From: Bacillus pumilus
GTDB lineage: Bacteria > Bacillota > Bacilli > Bacillales > Bacillaceae
Length of the DNA stretch: 64,000 nucleotides
Direction of reading: 5' to 3'
Assembly: GCF_002744245.1 (NCBI RefSeq)
Contig: NZ_NKHG01000038.1
Coordinates: forward strand, 34,196 to 98,195
Part shown: piece after piece, positions 37,915 through 45,945 of the stretch
How positions within the stretch are numbered: position 1 is the stretch's first letter
How the letters are laid out: every line of letters starts with the position of its first letter
Notes under the pieces: generated by a model
The model's input: the letters and a program-made list of their open reading frames with translations, nothing else
Databases searched by the model: none
Told to the model about the DNA's origin: nothing
Program-made: the position numbers and the translations under genes

Positions 37915-38832
37915 ATGGAAGAGATGAAAAAAGATTTATTTGTGCCGGCGACGGCTGACGCAGCAGAATCTGAAAAAATTTCTAAACCTAGTCTATCTTT
38001 ATGGAAGGATGCTATGCTTCGCTTCCGTGCAAATAAACTTGCAATGGTTGGACTCACAATCATTTTTATTATTGTGATGCTGGCGATCTTTGTTCCGATA
38101 TTTTCTAAATATGATTACTCGACGACTGATTTGCTTAATGCAGACCAGCCGCCTTCAAAAGAGCATTGGTTTGGTACAGATGATTTAGGCCGAGACATGT
38201 TTGTTCGTACATGGGTAGGGGCAAGAATTTCGATCTTCATCGGTCTTGCTGCAGCTATTCTCGACGTGATCATCGGTATTATCTGGGGAAGTATCGCTGC
38301 ATTCAAAGGCGGCCGTACAGATGAAGTCATGATGCGAATTGCAGACGTTTTATGGGCTATTCCAACATTACTAATGGTTATCTTAATGATGGTTGTACTA
38401 CCAAAAGGTTTATTGACGATTATCCTCGCCATGACAGTCGTAGGCTGGATTAACATGGCACGTATTGTTCGGGGACAAGTTTTACAATTGAAAAGCCAGG
38501 AGTACGTTCTTGCAGCACAAACATTGGGTGCGAAAACATCTAGACTGTTATTTAAACATTTGATTCCAAACTCAATGGGACCAATTCTTGTCACGATGAC
38601 ACTAACGATCCCTTCTGCTATTTTCACGGAGGCATTCTTGAGCTATCTAGGGCTTGGTGTACCGGCTCCATTAGCTAGTTGGGGAACAATGGCGTCTGAC
38701 GGGATTCCCGCCATGACGTACTATCCATGGAGATTGTGGTTCCCAGCCGCATTTATCTGTATTACAATGTTTGGTTTTAACGTGGTTGGAGACGGACTAA
38801 GAGACGCTTTAGATCCGAAGTTGCGTAAATAA
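37915..38832 (+). CDS. oppC: Oligopeptide ABC transporter permease
   Basis: 305-aa permease with a soluble N-terminal tail, first helix MVGLTIIFIIVMLAIFVPIF, HWFGTDDLGRDMFVRTWVGARIS, and the EAA loop YVLAAQTLGAKTSRLLFKHLIPN. The ATG lies 3 nt past the oppB stop, with AAGGGG inside oppB. Confidence 0.95.
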   Translation: MEEMKKDLFVPATADAAESEKISKPSLSLWKDAMLRFRANKLAMVGLTIIFIIVMLAIFVPIFSKYDYSTTDLLNADQPPSKEHWFGTDDLGRDMFVRTWVGARISIFIGLAAAILDVIIGIIWGSIAAFKGGRTDEVMMRIADVLWAIPTLLMVILMMVVLPKGLLTIILAMTVVGWINMARIVRGQVLQLKSQEYVLAAQTLGAKTSRLLFKHLIPNSMGPILVTMTLTIPSAIFTEAFLSYLGLGVPAPLASWGTMASDGIPAMTYYPWRLWFPAAFICITMFGFNVVGDGLRDALDPKLRK

Positions 38833-38844
38833 GGAGTGATTAGG

Positions 38845-39924
38845 ATGGAACGTGAACGTATTCTAGAGGTGAAAGACCTTGCAATCTCATTTAAAACATA
38901 TGGTGGAGAGGTTCAAGCCATTCGTGGTGTGAACTTCCATTTAAATAAAGGCGAAACACTTGCTATTGTAGGTGAGTCTGGCTCTGGTAAAAGTGTCACA
39001 TCACAGGCCATCATGAGATTAATTCCGATGCCGCCAGGTTATTTTAAGCGCGGAGAGATCCTGTTTGATGGGCAAGATATTGTCAAGAAAACGGAAAAAC
39101 AAATGCAAACCATTCGAGGAAAAGACATCGCTATGATTTTCCAGGATCCGATGACTTCTTTGAACCCTACGATGAAGGTAGGGAAACAAATTACAGAAGT
39201 ACTATTCAAGCACGAACAAATTTCAAAAGAAGCGGCTGAAAAAAGAGCCATTGAATTATTAGAGCTTGTTGGGATTCCAATGCCTGAAAAAAGAATCAAA
39301 CAATATCCGCACGAATTTAGTGGCGGGATGAGACAAAGGGTTGTCATCGCGATGGCACTAGCGGCAGATCCAAAGCTATTGATTGCCGATGAGCCGACAA
39401 CTGCACTTGATGTGACGATCCAGGCACAAATTTTAGAATTAATGAAAGAAATTCAGCAAAAAGTGGAAACATCGATTATCTTTATTACCCACGATCTAGG
39501 TGTTGTCGCCAATGTTGCTGATCGTGTAGCCGTCATGTATGCAGGGCAGATTGTGGAGACAGGTACTGTTGATGAAATTTTCTACAATCCGAAACATCCA
39601 TATACATGGGGACTTTTAGCATCAATGCCAAGTTTAGATACAGATGGTGGAGCTGAAGGGAAGCTGACAGCGATCCCAGGAACACCGCCAGATCTAACAA
39701 ACCCGCCGAAAGGAGATGCATTTGCACTCCGCAGCGATTATGCAATGAAAATTGACTTTGAACAAGAACCGCCAATGTTCAAAATATCAGATACGCATTA
39801 TGTGAAATCATGGCTACTTCATCCGAATGCACCTAAAGTTGAACCGCCTGCTTCAGTTAAGGCGAGAATGCGTGAACTAGAAGGTAGCTACGAAAAACCT
39901 GTATTAGTAAAAGAGGGTGAATAG
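38845..39924 (+). CDS. oppD: Oligopeptide ABC transporter ATP-binding protein
   Basis: 359-aa ATPase. Walker A GESGSGKS, Q-loop MIFQDPMTSLNP, signature SGGMRQRVVIAMAL, Walker B LLIADEPTTALD, and the oligopeptide-specific C-terminal region. It is uninterrupted, unlike appD. ATG 38845 is used since the in-frame GTG at 38836 lies in the AAGGAGTG ribosome site. Confidence 0.95.
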   Translation: MERERILEVKDLAISFKTYGGEVQAIRGVNFHLNKGETLAIVGESGSGKSVTSQAIMRLIPMPPGYFKRGEILFDGQDIVKKTEKQMQTIRGKDIAMIFQDPMTSLNPTMKVGKQITEVLFKHEQISKEAAEKRAIELLELVGIPMPEKRIKQYPHEFSGGMRQRVVIAMALAADPKLLIADEPTTALDVTIQAQILELMKEIQQKVETSIIFITHDLGVVANVADRVAVMYAGQIVETGTVDEIFYNPKHPYTWGLLASMPSLDTDGGAEGKLTAIPGTPPDLTNPPKGDAFALRSDYAMKIDFEQEPPMFKISDTHYVKSWLLHPNAPKVEPPASVKARMRELEGSYEKPVLVKEGE

Positions 39925-39925
39925 C

Positions 39926-40843
39926 ATGGCAGAAAAACTGTTAGAAATTAAAAATTTAAAGCAGCATTTCCATACAGCAAGAGGGACTGTGAAAGCAGTA
40001 GACGGTGTCTCATTTGATATTTATAAAGGTGAAACACTTGGACTTGTAGGTGAATCTGGATGTGGTAAGTCCACAACCGGCCGTTCCATCATTCGACTTT
40101 ATGATGCGACAGATGGCGAGGTTCTCTATAAAGGGGAAAGCGTACACGGGAAGAAATCAAGACAGAAAATGCTTGAATTCAACCGCCAAATGCAGATGAT
40201 TTTCCAAGATCCGTATGCCTCGCTTAATCCTAGAATGACAGTTCTTGATATCATTGCAGAGGGCATTGACATTCATGGTCTCGCAAAAACAAAGCAGGCG
40301 CGTAAAGAACGTGTGTATCAATTACTTGAAACAGTTGGTTTGAACAAAGAGCATGCGAACAGATACCCACATGAATTTTCAGGTGGTCAAAGACAGCGTA
40401 TTGGAATTGCCCGTGCATTAGCTGTTGAGCCGGATTTCATCATTGCCGATGAACCAATCTCTGCACTAGATGTGTCCATCCAAGCGCAGGTTGTCAACTT
40501 AATGAAAGAACTGCAAGAAGAAAAAGGCTTAACGTATTTATTCATTGCACATGACCTTTCTATGGTGAAATACATCAGTGATCGTATCGGCGTGATGTAT
40601 TTTGGGAAGTTGGTTGAGCTGGCACCAGCGAATGAATTATACGAAAACCCGCTTCATCCATATACAAAATCTTTACTATCTGCGATTCCGCTTCCAGATC
40701 CTGATTATGAGCGTAACCGCAAACGAATGAAGTACGATCCATCTGTTCATAAAGGAACAAACACCGAGTTCCGTGAAGTGAAGCCTGGTCACTTTGTGAG
40801 CTGCACAGAGGAAGAATTCAAAGAGCTCATGGCGAAACAATAA
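39926..40843 (+). CDS. oppF: Oligopeptide ABC transporter ATP-binding protein
   Basis: 305 aa, length of B. subtilis OppF. Walker A GESGCGKSTTGRSIIR, signature SGGQRQRIGIARAL, Walker B FIIADEPISALD. ATG 39926 is 6 nt after GAGGGTG, just past the oppD stop. Last gene of oppABCDF, with a strong terminator. Confidence 0.95.
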   Translation: MAEKLLEIKNLKQHFHTARGTVKAVDGVSFDIYKGETLGLVGESGCGKSTTGRSIIRLYDATDGEVLYKGESVHGKKSRQKMLEFNRQMQMIFQDPYASLNPRMTVLDIIAEGIDIHGLAKTKQARKERVYQLLETVGLNKEHANRYPHEFSGGQRQRIGIARALAVEPDFIIADEPISALDVSIQAQVVNLMKELQEEKGLTYLFIAHDLSMVKYISDRIGVMYFGKLVELAPANELYENPLHPYTKSLLSAIPLPDPDYERNRKRMKYDPSVHKGTNTEFREVKPGHFVSCTEEEFKELMAKQ

Positions 40844-40849
40844 GTACGG

Positions 40850-40886
40850 AAAAGAAGCACTGCATGGTCAGTGCTTCTTTTTTATT
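40850..40886 (+). terminator. Terminator of the opp operon
   Basis: AAGAAGCACTG, 6-nt loop, CAGTGCTTCTT and a T run. Confidence 0.92.
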
Positions 40887-40950
40887 TTACAAAAAAACAA
40901 TATCATGGTAATTTCCGGGTAGCAACGAGCAAATTTCAGGAGGAAATCAG

Positions 40951-41238
40951 ATGTCGACATGGAAAACTTTTCGCTATTCAGTGCTTCATTTTTTCATCGT
41001 ATTTATGCTTTTTTCAACGTCTTTTTTGGCGGAACCAAACGGAGGAAAGTGGATGCTTGCGTATATGGTGCTTATCGGAATCGTGTCTTTTTCGGTGGAA
41101 TATATGCTTTACCGAAATACAAGCAATCAGAAGCAAGAAGTGCGGCGTATGAAGTATCTTTATTTCATCATGTTTCAAATAGCAATGACACTGATTTTAT
41201 TATTCTGTTTTCAAATGCTGATGAATCGTTCGATATAA
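40951..41238 (+). CDS. Small membrane protein with three predicted helices
   Basis: 95-aa protein, MSTWKTFRYSVLHFFIVFMLF..., with hydrophobic segments at about 9-28, 34-55 and 69-90, and a basic loop (KQEVRRMKY) between the last two. AGGAGGAAATCAG precedes the ATG well. All three forward frames are open here for over 90 codons, but only this one has both a ribosome site and a sensible membrane pattern. It takes the place of the MFS gene yjbB of B. subtilis and is not that protein. Function unknown. Confidence 0.65.
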   Translation: MSTWKTFRYSVLHFFIVFMLFSTSFLAEPNGGKWMLAYMVLIGIVSFSVEYMLYRNTSNQKQEVRRMKYLYFIMFQIAMTLILLFCFQMLMNRSI

Positions 41239-41266
41239 AACTTTTTTTGCATTGTTTGAAAAAAAG

Positions 41267-41293
41267 TGAAACCACCTATGACATTGTTGCGTC
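41267..41293 (+). promoter_or_regulatory. ECF-sigma promoter upstream of yjbC-spx
   Basis: TGAAAC (41267-41272), 17-nt spacer, CGTC (41290-41293), the SigW/SigX-type pattern. The B. subtilis yjbC-spx operon is known to use ECF sigma factors. Confidence 0.65.
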
Positions 41294-41307
41294 TTACTAG
41301 TACAGGT

Positions 41308-41332
41308 GTTTAATTAGCAGGAAATCGGGAAT
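41308..41332 (+). promoter_or_regulatory. SigB promoter upstream of yjbC-spx
   Basis: GTTTAA (41308-41313), 13-nt spacer, GGGAAT (41327-41332), one mismatch from the SigB consensus GTTTAA-N12/14-GGGTAT. Confidence 0.65.
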
Positions 41333-41375
41333 ATCTAAGGAAGTGGTTCTTAACTATATGATAAGGAGCAGATCC

Positions 41376-41954
41376 ATGAACTGGTATGAAAAGCTCAGTG
41401 AATACTTCCCGATAGAAGAAATGAAGTCAAAAGAGCATATGGAAGCTTTATTAAAGGAAAGAAGTGATATTTATCATAAGGAGGAAGGGCCTCATCATGT
41501 GATGATGTATGCAGAATTTGATTCTTTCATCTTTATTGATTATTTATTTGTTTCCAAAGATGCACGAGGTGAAGGTCTCGGATCAAAGCTCATTCATAAG
41601 CTGAAGGAGAAAAAGAAACCCATCTTGCTTGAGGTCGAGCCTGTAGATGAAGATGATGCAGATACTGCAAAACGCCTAAAGTTTTATCAAAGAGAGCATT
41701 TCAAGCATGCCGAATCAATCGGATACAAACGCAGGTCACTTGCAACCAATGAAGTGAACCACATGGAAATCCTTTATTGGTCGCCTCTTACAGATAATGA
41801 GGAAGAAATGATGGAGGCCATGAGGAAGACATACGAAAGAATCCATACGTATAAAGATGAAGAATGGTATGGGCAATCGTATGAGGATGTTGATGATGTG
41901 TTAAAGGTCATTGAAAATAGAAAACAAAAAAATATTTTCGATCATCTCGACTAA
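41376..41954 (+). CDS. yjbC: GNAT-family acetyltransferase
   Basis: 192 aa, identical in length and close in sequence to B. subtilis YjbC. The acetyl-CoA loop is DARGEGLGSKLIHKL (about 65-80), in a GNAT fold starting MNWYEKLSEYFP. ATG 41376 follows ATAAGGAG. It is the first gene of yjbC-spx, transcribed under stress; the acetylated target is not known. Confidence 0.9.
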   Translation: MNWYEKLSEYFPIEEMKSKEHMEALLKERSDIYHKEEGPHHVMMYAEFDSFIFIDYLFVSKDARGEGLGSKLIHKLKEKKKPILLEVEPVDEDDADTAKRLKFYQREHFKHAESIGYKRRSLATNEVNHMEILYWSPLTDNEEEMMEAMRKTYERIHTYKDEEWYGQSYEDVDDVLKVIENRKQKNIFDHLD

Positions 41955-42057
41955 ATGAGAATGTTCAGACATCAAGCATCATCATAAAATGAATGAAATT
42001 GTCTAGTTTTTGTCACAAAAATTGCAAGAAAATCTGTTCATACTTACTTTTTTATAG

Positions 42058-42075
42058 TATAATCACTATAAAGAT
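42058..42075 (+). promoter_or_regulatory. spx proximal promoter and inverted repeat
   Basis: TATAAT at 42058-42063, with TGTTCA 17 nt upstream (42035-42040). TATAGT (from 42053) and ACTATA (42065-42070) flank the -10 as an inverted repeat. In B. subtilis this promoter (P3) is repressed by PerR and YodB; this repeat is a candidate operator. Confidence 0.5.
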
Positions 42076-42147
42076 TACTTATTTAGAACAATTTTAATTT
42101 AAGAATACAGATCAATATTCATTCTACAAATTGAGGAGTGAAGATTT

Positions 42148-42543
42148 ATGGTAACATTATACACATCACCAAGCTGTACATCATGTAGAAAAGCAAGAGC
42201 GTGGTTAGAAGAGCACAATATTCCTTATCAAGAGAGAAATATTTTCTCTGAACCTCTTTCAATCGATGAAATCAAAGAAATTCTTCGAATGACGGAAGAT
42301 GGTACAGATGAAATTATCTCAACACGTTCTAAAGTGTTCCAAAAGCTAAATGTGAATGTTGAAACAATGCCGCTTCAACAATTGTATAAACTGATCAATG
42401 AGCATCCTGGTCTTTTAAGACGTCCTATTATTTTGGATGAAAAAAGACTGCAAGTTGGGTATAACGAAGATGAAATTAGACGTTTCCTTCCAAGAAAGGT
42501 TCGTACATTCCAACTAAGAGAAGCTCAGCGACTTGCTAACTAA
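42148..42543 (+). CDS. spx: Spx, thiol-stress transcription regulator
   Basis: 131 aa, ArsC-like fold. The redox switch Cys10-x-x-Cys13 (PSCTSCRKA) and Gly52, needed for contact with the RNA polymerase alpha C-terminal domain, are both present; the tail ends in LAN, the ClpXP recognition end. Spx redirects polymerase under disulfide stress. It is degraded by ClpXP with the adaptor SpxH, encoded 7 kb downstream in this window. GAGGAG precedes the ATG. Confidence 0.97.
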   Translation: MVTLYTSPSCTSCRKARAWLEEHNIPYQERNIFSEPLSIDEIKEILRMTEDGTDEIISTRSKVFQKLNVNVETMPLQQLYKLINEHPGLLRRPIILDEKRLQVGYNEDEIRRFLPRKVRTFQLREAQRLAN

Positions 42544-42553
42544 TAGAAAAGCG

Positions 42554-42586
42554 AAAAGCTGCCGATCATTTGGCAGCTTTTTTTAT
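42554..42586. terminator. Bidirectional terminator between spx and yjbE
   Basis: AAAAGCTGCC, 8-nt loop, GGCAGCTTTT and more Ts; the yjbE stop lies at its edge. Confidence 0.92.
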
Positions 42587-43248
42587 TTGTTTTCAGCAGT
42601 TTGTTCATAAAATAGACTGGCTAAAATAACGGTTGCGACTGTTAAAAATGGAAGCAAAAATTCAAGGGTTGCATGTTGTGCCATAAATTCATTTAATTTT
42701 ACATCACGGACGATCATTTCTCCGCCCGTAAAAGCTAAAAGAGCACTTCCTCCGTATAAAAGAAAAGGAAATTTGGTTAATGCGGCATGAATGAGCTTAC
42801 TCCCCCAAATAATAATAGGGACTGAAATCATTAAACCAAAAGCGGTGAGCCACATGTTGCCTTTAGCCGCACCTGCAACAGCGATGACATTATCAAGTGA
42901 CATGAAGAGGTCTGCAATGACGATGGTTTGGATAGCACGCCAAAGGGAGCCGCTGCTTTTAATGCGAATGGATTCTTTCTTTTGTTCGATCAACAGATTG
43001 TATCCTATATAAAGGAGGAAGAGACCGCCAATACATTGCAAATAAGGGATGGTCAATAAATAGACTGCAGCACCTGTCATTGTTATTCTCATTAGCACTG
43101 CCAAAAGTGTGCCGATCCATATGGCTTTATTGCGTTTATCATTTGATAAGCTTCGACTTGCCATCGCAATGATTAAAGCATTATCCCCGCCTAAAATCAG
43201 GTCTATGCCAATAATTATCAGTAAAGATACGATCCACTCTGTTTCCAT
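42583..43248 (-). CDS. yjbE: TerC family membrane protein
   Basis: 221-aa integral membrane protein with about seven helices. Two TerC signatures with acidic residues in membrane segments are visible: IGIDLILGGDNALIIAMA (about 15-32) and IVIADLFMSLDNVIAVAGAA (about 108-127). TerC proteins such as MeeY/MeeF export manganese and metallate exoenzymes; that role here is inferred. ATG 43248 follows TGAGGTG. No Mn riboswitch seen upstream. Confidence 0.85.
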   Translation of the reverse strand: METEWIVSLLIIIGIDLILGGDNALIIAMASRSLSNDKRNKAIWIGTLLAVLMRITMTGAAVYLLTIPYLQCIGGLFLLYIGYNLLIEQKKESIRIKSSGSLWRAIQTIVIADLFMSLDNVIAVAGAAKGNMWLTAFGLMISVPIIIWGSKLIHAALTKFPFLLYGGSALLAFTGGEMIVRDVKLNEFMAQHATLEFLLPFLTVATVILASLFYEQTAENK

Positions 43249-43411
43249 CCAAATCACCTCAATTCACTATAGAGCTCGTACAACCAATATATGAAGACAA
43301 TTCAAATATATGTTTCTGTAAGTTTTCTTTGTAAAAAATGCGTTTTTATTTCTTTTATTCATGTTTTATCATAAAATAGACAGTACAAAGCAATACCTCA
43401 ATTCTTTAAAC

Positions 43412-43437
43412 GGTTAACATGTAGACGGAACGGGTAA
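43412..43437 (+). promoter_or_regulatory. Candidate SigB promoter of mecA
   Basis: GGTTAA (43412-43417), 14-nt spacer, GGGTAA (43432-43437): one mismatch in each box from the SigB consensus. Confidence 0.45.
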
Positions 43438-43511
43438 AGTGTAGTAAAGTACTATTAATTGGGAGCTTGTATGTCCCTTCAACATCTTATATAGAAGGGA
43501 AGGTTGGCAAA

Positions 43512-44177
43512 ATGGAAATCGAAAGAATCAATGAACATACAGTGAAATTTTATATTTCCTACGGTGATATTGAAGACCGCGGTTTTGATCGTGAAGAGAT
43601 TTGGTATAATCGTGAGCGCAGTGAAGAGCTGTTCTGGGAAGTAATGGACGAAGTGCACGAAGAAGAAGAGTTTGCAGTAGAGGGGCCACTTTGGATTCAA
43701 GTACAGGCACTTGATAAAGGTCTTGAAATTGTCGTGACAAAAGCCCAACTTTCTAAAGATGGACAAAAGCTCGAATTGCCGATTCCAGAGGATAAAAAGA
43801 ATCAAACAGATGAAGAAAGTCTAGATGCACTGCTTGATGATTTTCATAAAGAAGAGCAGGATCAAGAAGAAACTAATGAGAAGGACAAAAAACTTCAACT
43901 TCAATTCGTGTTGAAAATGGATGACTTTGAAGATTTGATTGCACTTTCTCAATTAAATATGCAGGATTTTACCACAAGTTTATATTCGTTTGAAAACCGT
44001 TATTATCTATATGTTGACTTCCACGAGGATTTGTCAGATGAGCAAGTGGAGAATAAGCTCAGCATTCTGCTTGAATATGCTCATGAATCAGTGGTCAGCA
44101 TCTACAGACTGCAGGAATACGGTCAGCTGATTGTTAAAGGTCACGCCCTTGAAACGATTCAACAGCACTTCTCGTAA
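43512..44177 (+). CDS. mecA: MecA, ClpC adaptor protein
   Basis: 221-aa adaptor. The N-terminal substrate-binding part is MEIERINEHTVKFYISYGDIEDRGFDREEIWYNRE; a long acidic linker (about 95-132, EEQDQEETNEKDKK) leads to the ClpC-binding C-terminal domain. MecA delivers ComK (with ComS control) to ClpCP and restrains other factors. ATG 43512 follows GGAAGG; earlier in-frame starts add non-homologous residues. Confidence 0.95.
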   Translation: MEIERINEHTVKFYISYGDIEDRGFDREEIWYNRERSEELFWEVMDEVHEEEEFAVEGPLWIQVQALDKGLEIVVTKAQLSKDGQKLELPIPEDKKNQTDEESLDALLDDFHKEEQDQEETNEKDKKLQLQFVLKMDDFEDLIALSQLNMQDFTTSLYSFENRYYLYVDFHEDLSDEQVENKLSILLEYAHESVVSIYRLQEYGQLIVKGHALETIQQHFS

Positions 44178-44181
44178 ACAA

Positions 44182-44217
44182 CAAAAGTCGATTTCTATAG
44201 AGGAATCGGCTTTTTTA
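44182..44217 (+). terminator. Terminator of mecA
   Basis: AAAAGTCGATT pairs with AATCGGCTTTT (one G-T pair), then six Ts. Confidence 0.85.
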
Positions 44218-44261
44218 TCTGATGAATAGTTAAACAAAGAGATCGGCAAGGAGAAAATGAA

Positions 44262-45782
44262 ATGAGAAATTTAGTCAAGGTTCTATTTTTTCTTATCATT
44301 ACGATAGGTGCTTATTTGATTATTCAAATTTTTGCCGGTGATCTAGCGGTAAGTGTACTAAGTTCCATCAGTGTCCTATTCACTTTATCGATTATCTTCA
44401 TCGGATTTGTCATTTTCTTAGAGAACAGGAATCCGTCTCAAACCATCACGTGGCTTGTCCTACTTGGCAGCTTTCCGCTGTTCGGCTTTTTGTTCTATTT
44501 TTTCTTTGGACGCAATATTAAAAAGCGCCGGCTGTTTGAAAAGAAAGCGGTACTGGATGAACAGTTAATCCAGGAAGATGAGCGCATTCAAAGAGAAGCG
44601 ATTGAAAAAATGACACATATGGGTGACCATCAGCAGCTCTTATTTAAGCTGGCCCACAGACTTGGACATACCCCTATTACGTATCGCACATCCTCTAAAG
44701 TCCTAACCAATGGGAAAGAAACGTTCTCTCATATTTTTGAAGAGATTAAAAAAGCCACACATCATATTCATTTAGAATATTATATACTCCGCCATGATGA
44801 CCTTGGTCAAGAACTAAAGGACATTTTAATTGAGAAAGCAAAAAATGGCGTCATTGTTCGCTTTTTATATGATGATGTAGGGAGCTTAAAGCTCTCTCGT
44901 CAATATATTGCTGATCTAGAAAAGGCCGGTGTGCAGATCGTACCGTTTTTACCAGTGAGACTGCCTTTGTTAAATAATAAAATTAATTTCCGAAATCACC
45001 GAAAAATTGTTGTGATTGATGGAGAAGTAGGCTTTGTCGGAGGGCTTAACATCGGGGATGAATACATGGGTAGAAGCAGACAATATGGGTTATGGCGTGA
45101 TACGCACCTCATGATTAAAGGAGAGGCTGTTCGCGATTTGCAGCAGATTTTTATGCAGGATTGGTATTATATGACCAATGAAAGATGCTCAGGCGTAGAC
45201 TACTTCAAAGATTTTAGCCACATGGAGAGTACAACAGAGGGCGTACAAATGATTGCTGGCGGTCCTGATAAACAGTGGGAGGTCATTAAAAATCTTTTTT
45301 TCTCCATGATCATCTCAGCAAAAAAATCGATTTGGATCGCTTCACCATATTTTGTGCCAGATGATGATATTTTGTCAGCTCTGAAAATTGCTGCTTTGAG
45401 CGGAGTAGATGTTCGGATTATTGCTCCCAAAAATCCAGATAAACGCATTGTATTCCACGCGTCTCGTTCATATTTCCCTGAACTTCTTGAAGCAGGAGCG
45501 AAGGTATATGAATATGATCAAGGCTTTATGCATAGCAAGTTTATCATTGTTGATAGTGAACTGGCCTCAATTGGGACAGCGAATATGGATATGAGAAGCT
45601 TTCATTTAAACTTTGAAGTCAATGCTTTCCTCTATAAAACCAAAAGCACGGAGAAGCTGGTCAATGACTTCTTAGGTGATTTAGAGCAGTCGCATGAAAT
45701 CGTCCCAGAAGAATTCGCAAAGAGACCTCTGAGAGTGAGACTATTTGAATCAACAGCAAGATTATTATCACCACTTTTATAA
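44262..45782 (+). CDS. cls: Cardiolipin synthase
   Basis: 506-aa phospholipase-D-family enzyme making cardiolipin from phosphatidylglycerol. Two N-terminal membrane helices (VLFFLIITIGAYLIIQIF, SSISVLFTLSIIFIGFVIFL) and two HKD motifs: HRKIVVIDG (His246) and HSKFIIVDS (His424). AAGGAG precedes the ATG. It lies between mecA and coiA, where B. subtilis has no cls; it may correspond to ywiE/ywnE-type genes found elsewhere there. Own terminator. Confidence 0.94.
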   Translation: MRNLVKVLFFLIITIGAYLIIQIFAGDLAVSVLSSISVLFTLSIIFIGFVIFLENRNPSQTITWLVLLGSFPLFGFLFYFFFGRNIKKRRLFEKKAVLDEQLIQEDERIQREAIEKMTHMGDHQQLLFKLAHRLGHTPITYRTSSKVLTNGKETFSHIFEEIKKATHHIHLEYYILRHDDLGQELKDILIEKAKNGVIVRFLYDDVGSLKLSRQYIADLEKAGVQIVPFLPVRLPLLNNKINFRNHRKIVVIDGEVGFVGGLNIGDEYMGRSRQYGLWRDTHLMIKGEAVRDLQQIFMQDWYYMTNERCSGVDYFKDFSHMESTTEGVQMIAGGPDKQWEVIKNLFFSMIISAKKSIWIASPYFVPDDDILSALKIAALSGVDVRIIAPKNPDKRIVFHASRSYFPELLEAGAKVYEYDQGFMHSKFIIVDSELASIGTANMDMRSFHLNFEVNAFLYKTKSTEKLVNDFLGDLEQSHEIVPEEFAKRPLRVRLFESTARLLSPLL

Positions 45783-45790
45783 ACATTGTA

Positions 45791-45823
45791 TTTTCCCCCT
45801 TTCCTTAAAGGGGGATTTTTTAT
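45791..45823 (+). terminator. Terminator of cls
   Basis: TCCCCCTTT, CCTT loop, AAAGGGGGA and a T-rich tail. Confidence 0.9.
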
Positions 45824-45844
45824 TTTATCGATGAAATAATTGTG

Positions 45845-45878
45845 AAATATATGTTTTGGAAGAAAAAAACACCATTTT
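45845..45878 (+). promoter_or_regulatory. ComK box (K-box) of coiA
   Basis: Two AT-boxes: AAAT-N5-TTTT (45845-45857) and AAAA-N5-TTTT (45866-45878), exactly 8 nt apart, the canonical ComK dimer-pair spacing. A TATAAT -10 follows at 45909-45914 with a poor -35, as expected for a ComK-activated promoter. Confidence 0.85.
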
Positions 45879-45945
45879 CCATATTCGCTTTCCTATACAA
45901 AATCAAGCTATAATACGGTCATCGAAGAGACAAGGAGCGAATTGA

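Noticed and set aside
38115..38627. 170-codon minus-strand frame inside oppC
   Set aside because: Antisense shadow; oppC is clearly the coding frame.
40871..41300. Two further open frames overlapping the small membrane protein gene at 40951-41238
   Set aside because: No ribosome site at their starts, odd composition rich in Cys/Trp/Phe, and they only shadow the frame that has a good ribosome site and membrane helices.
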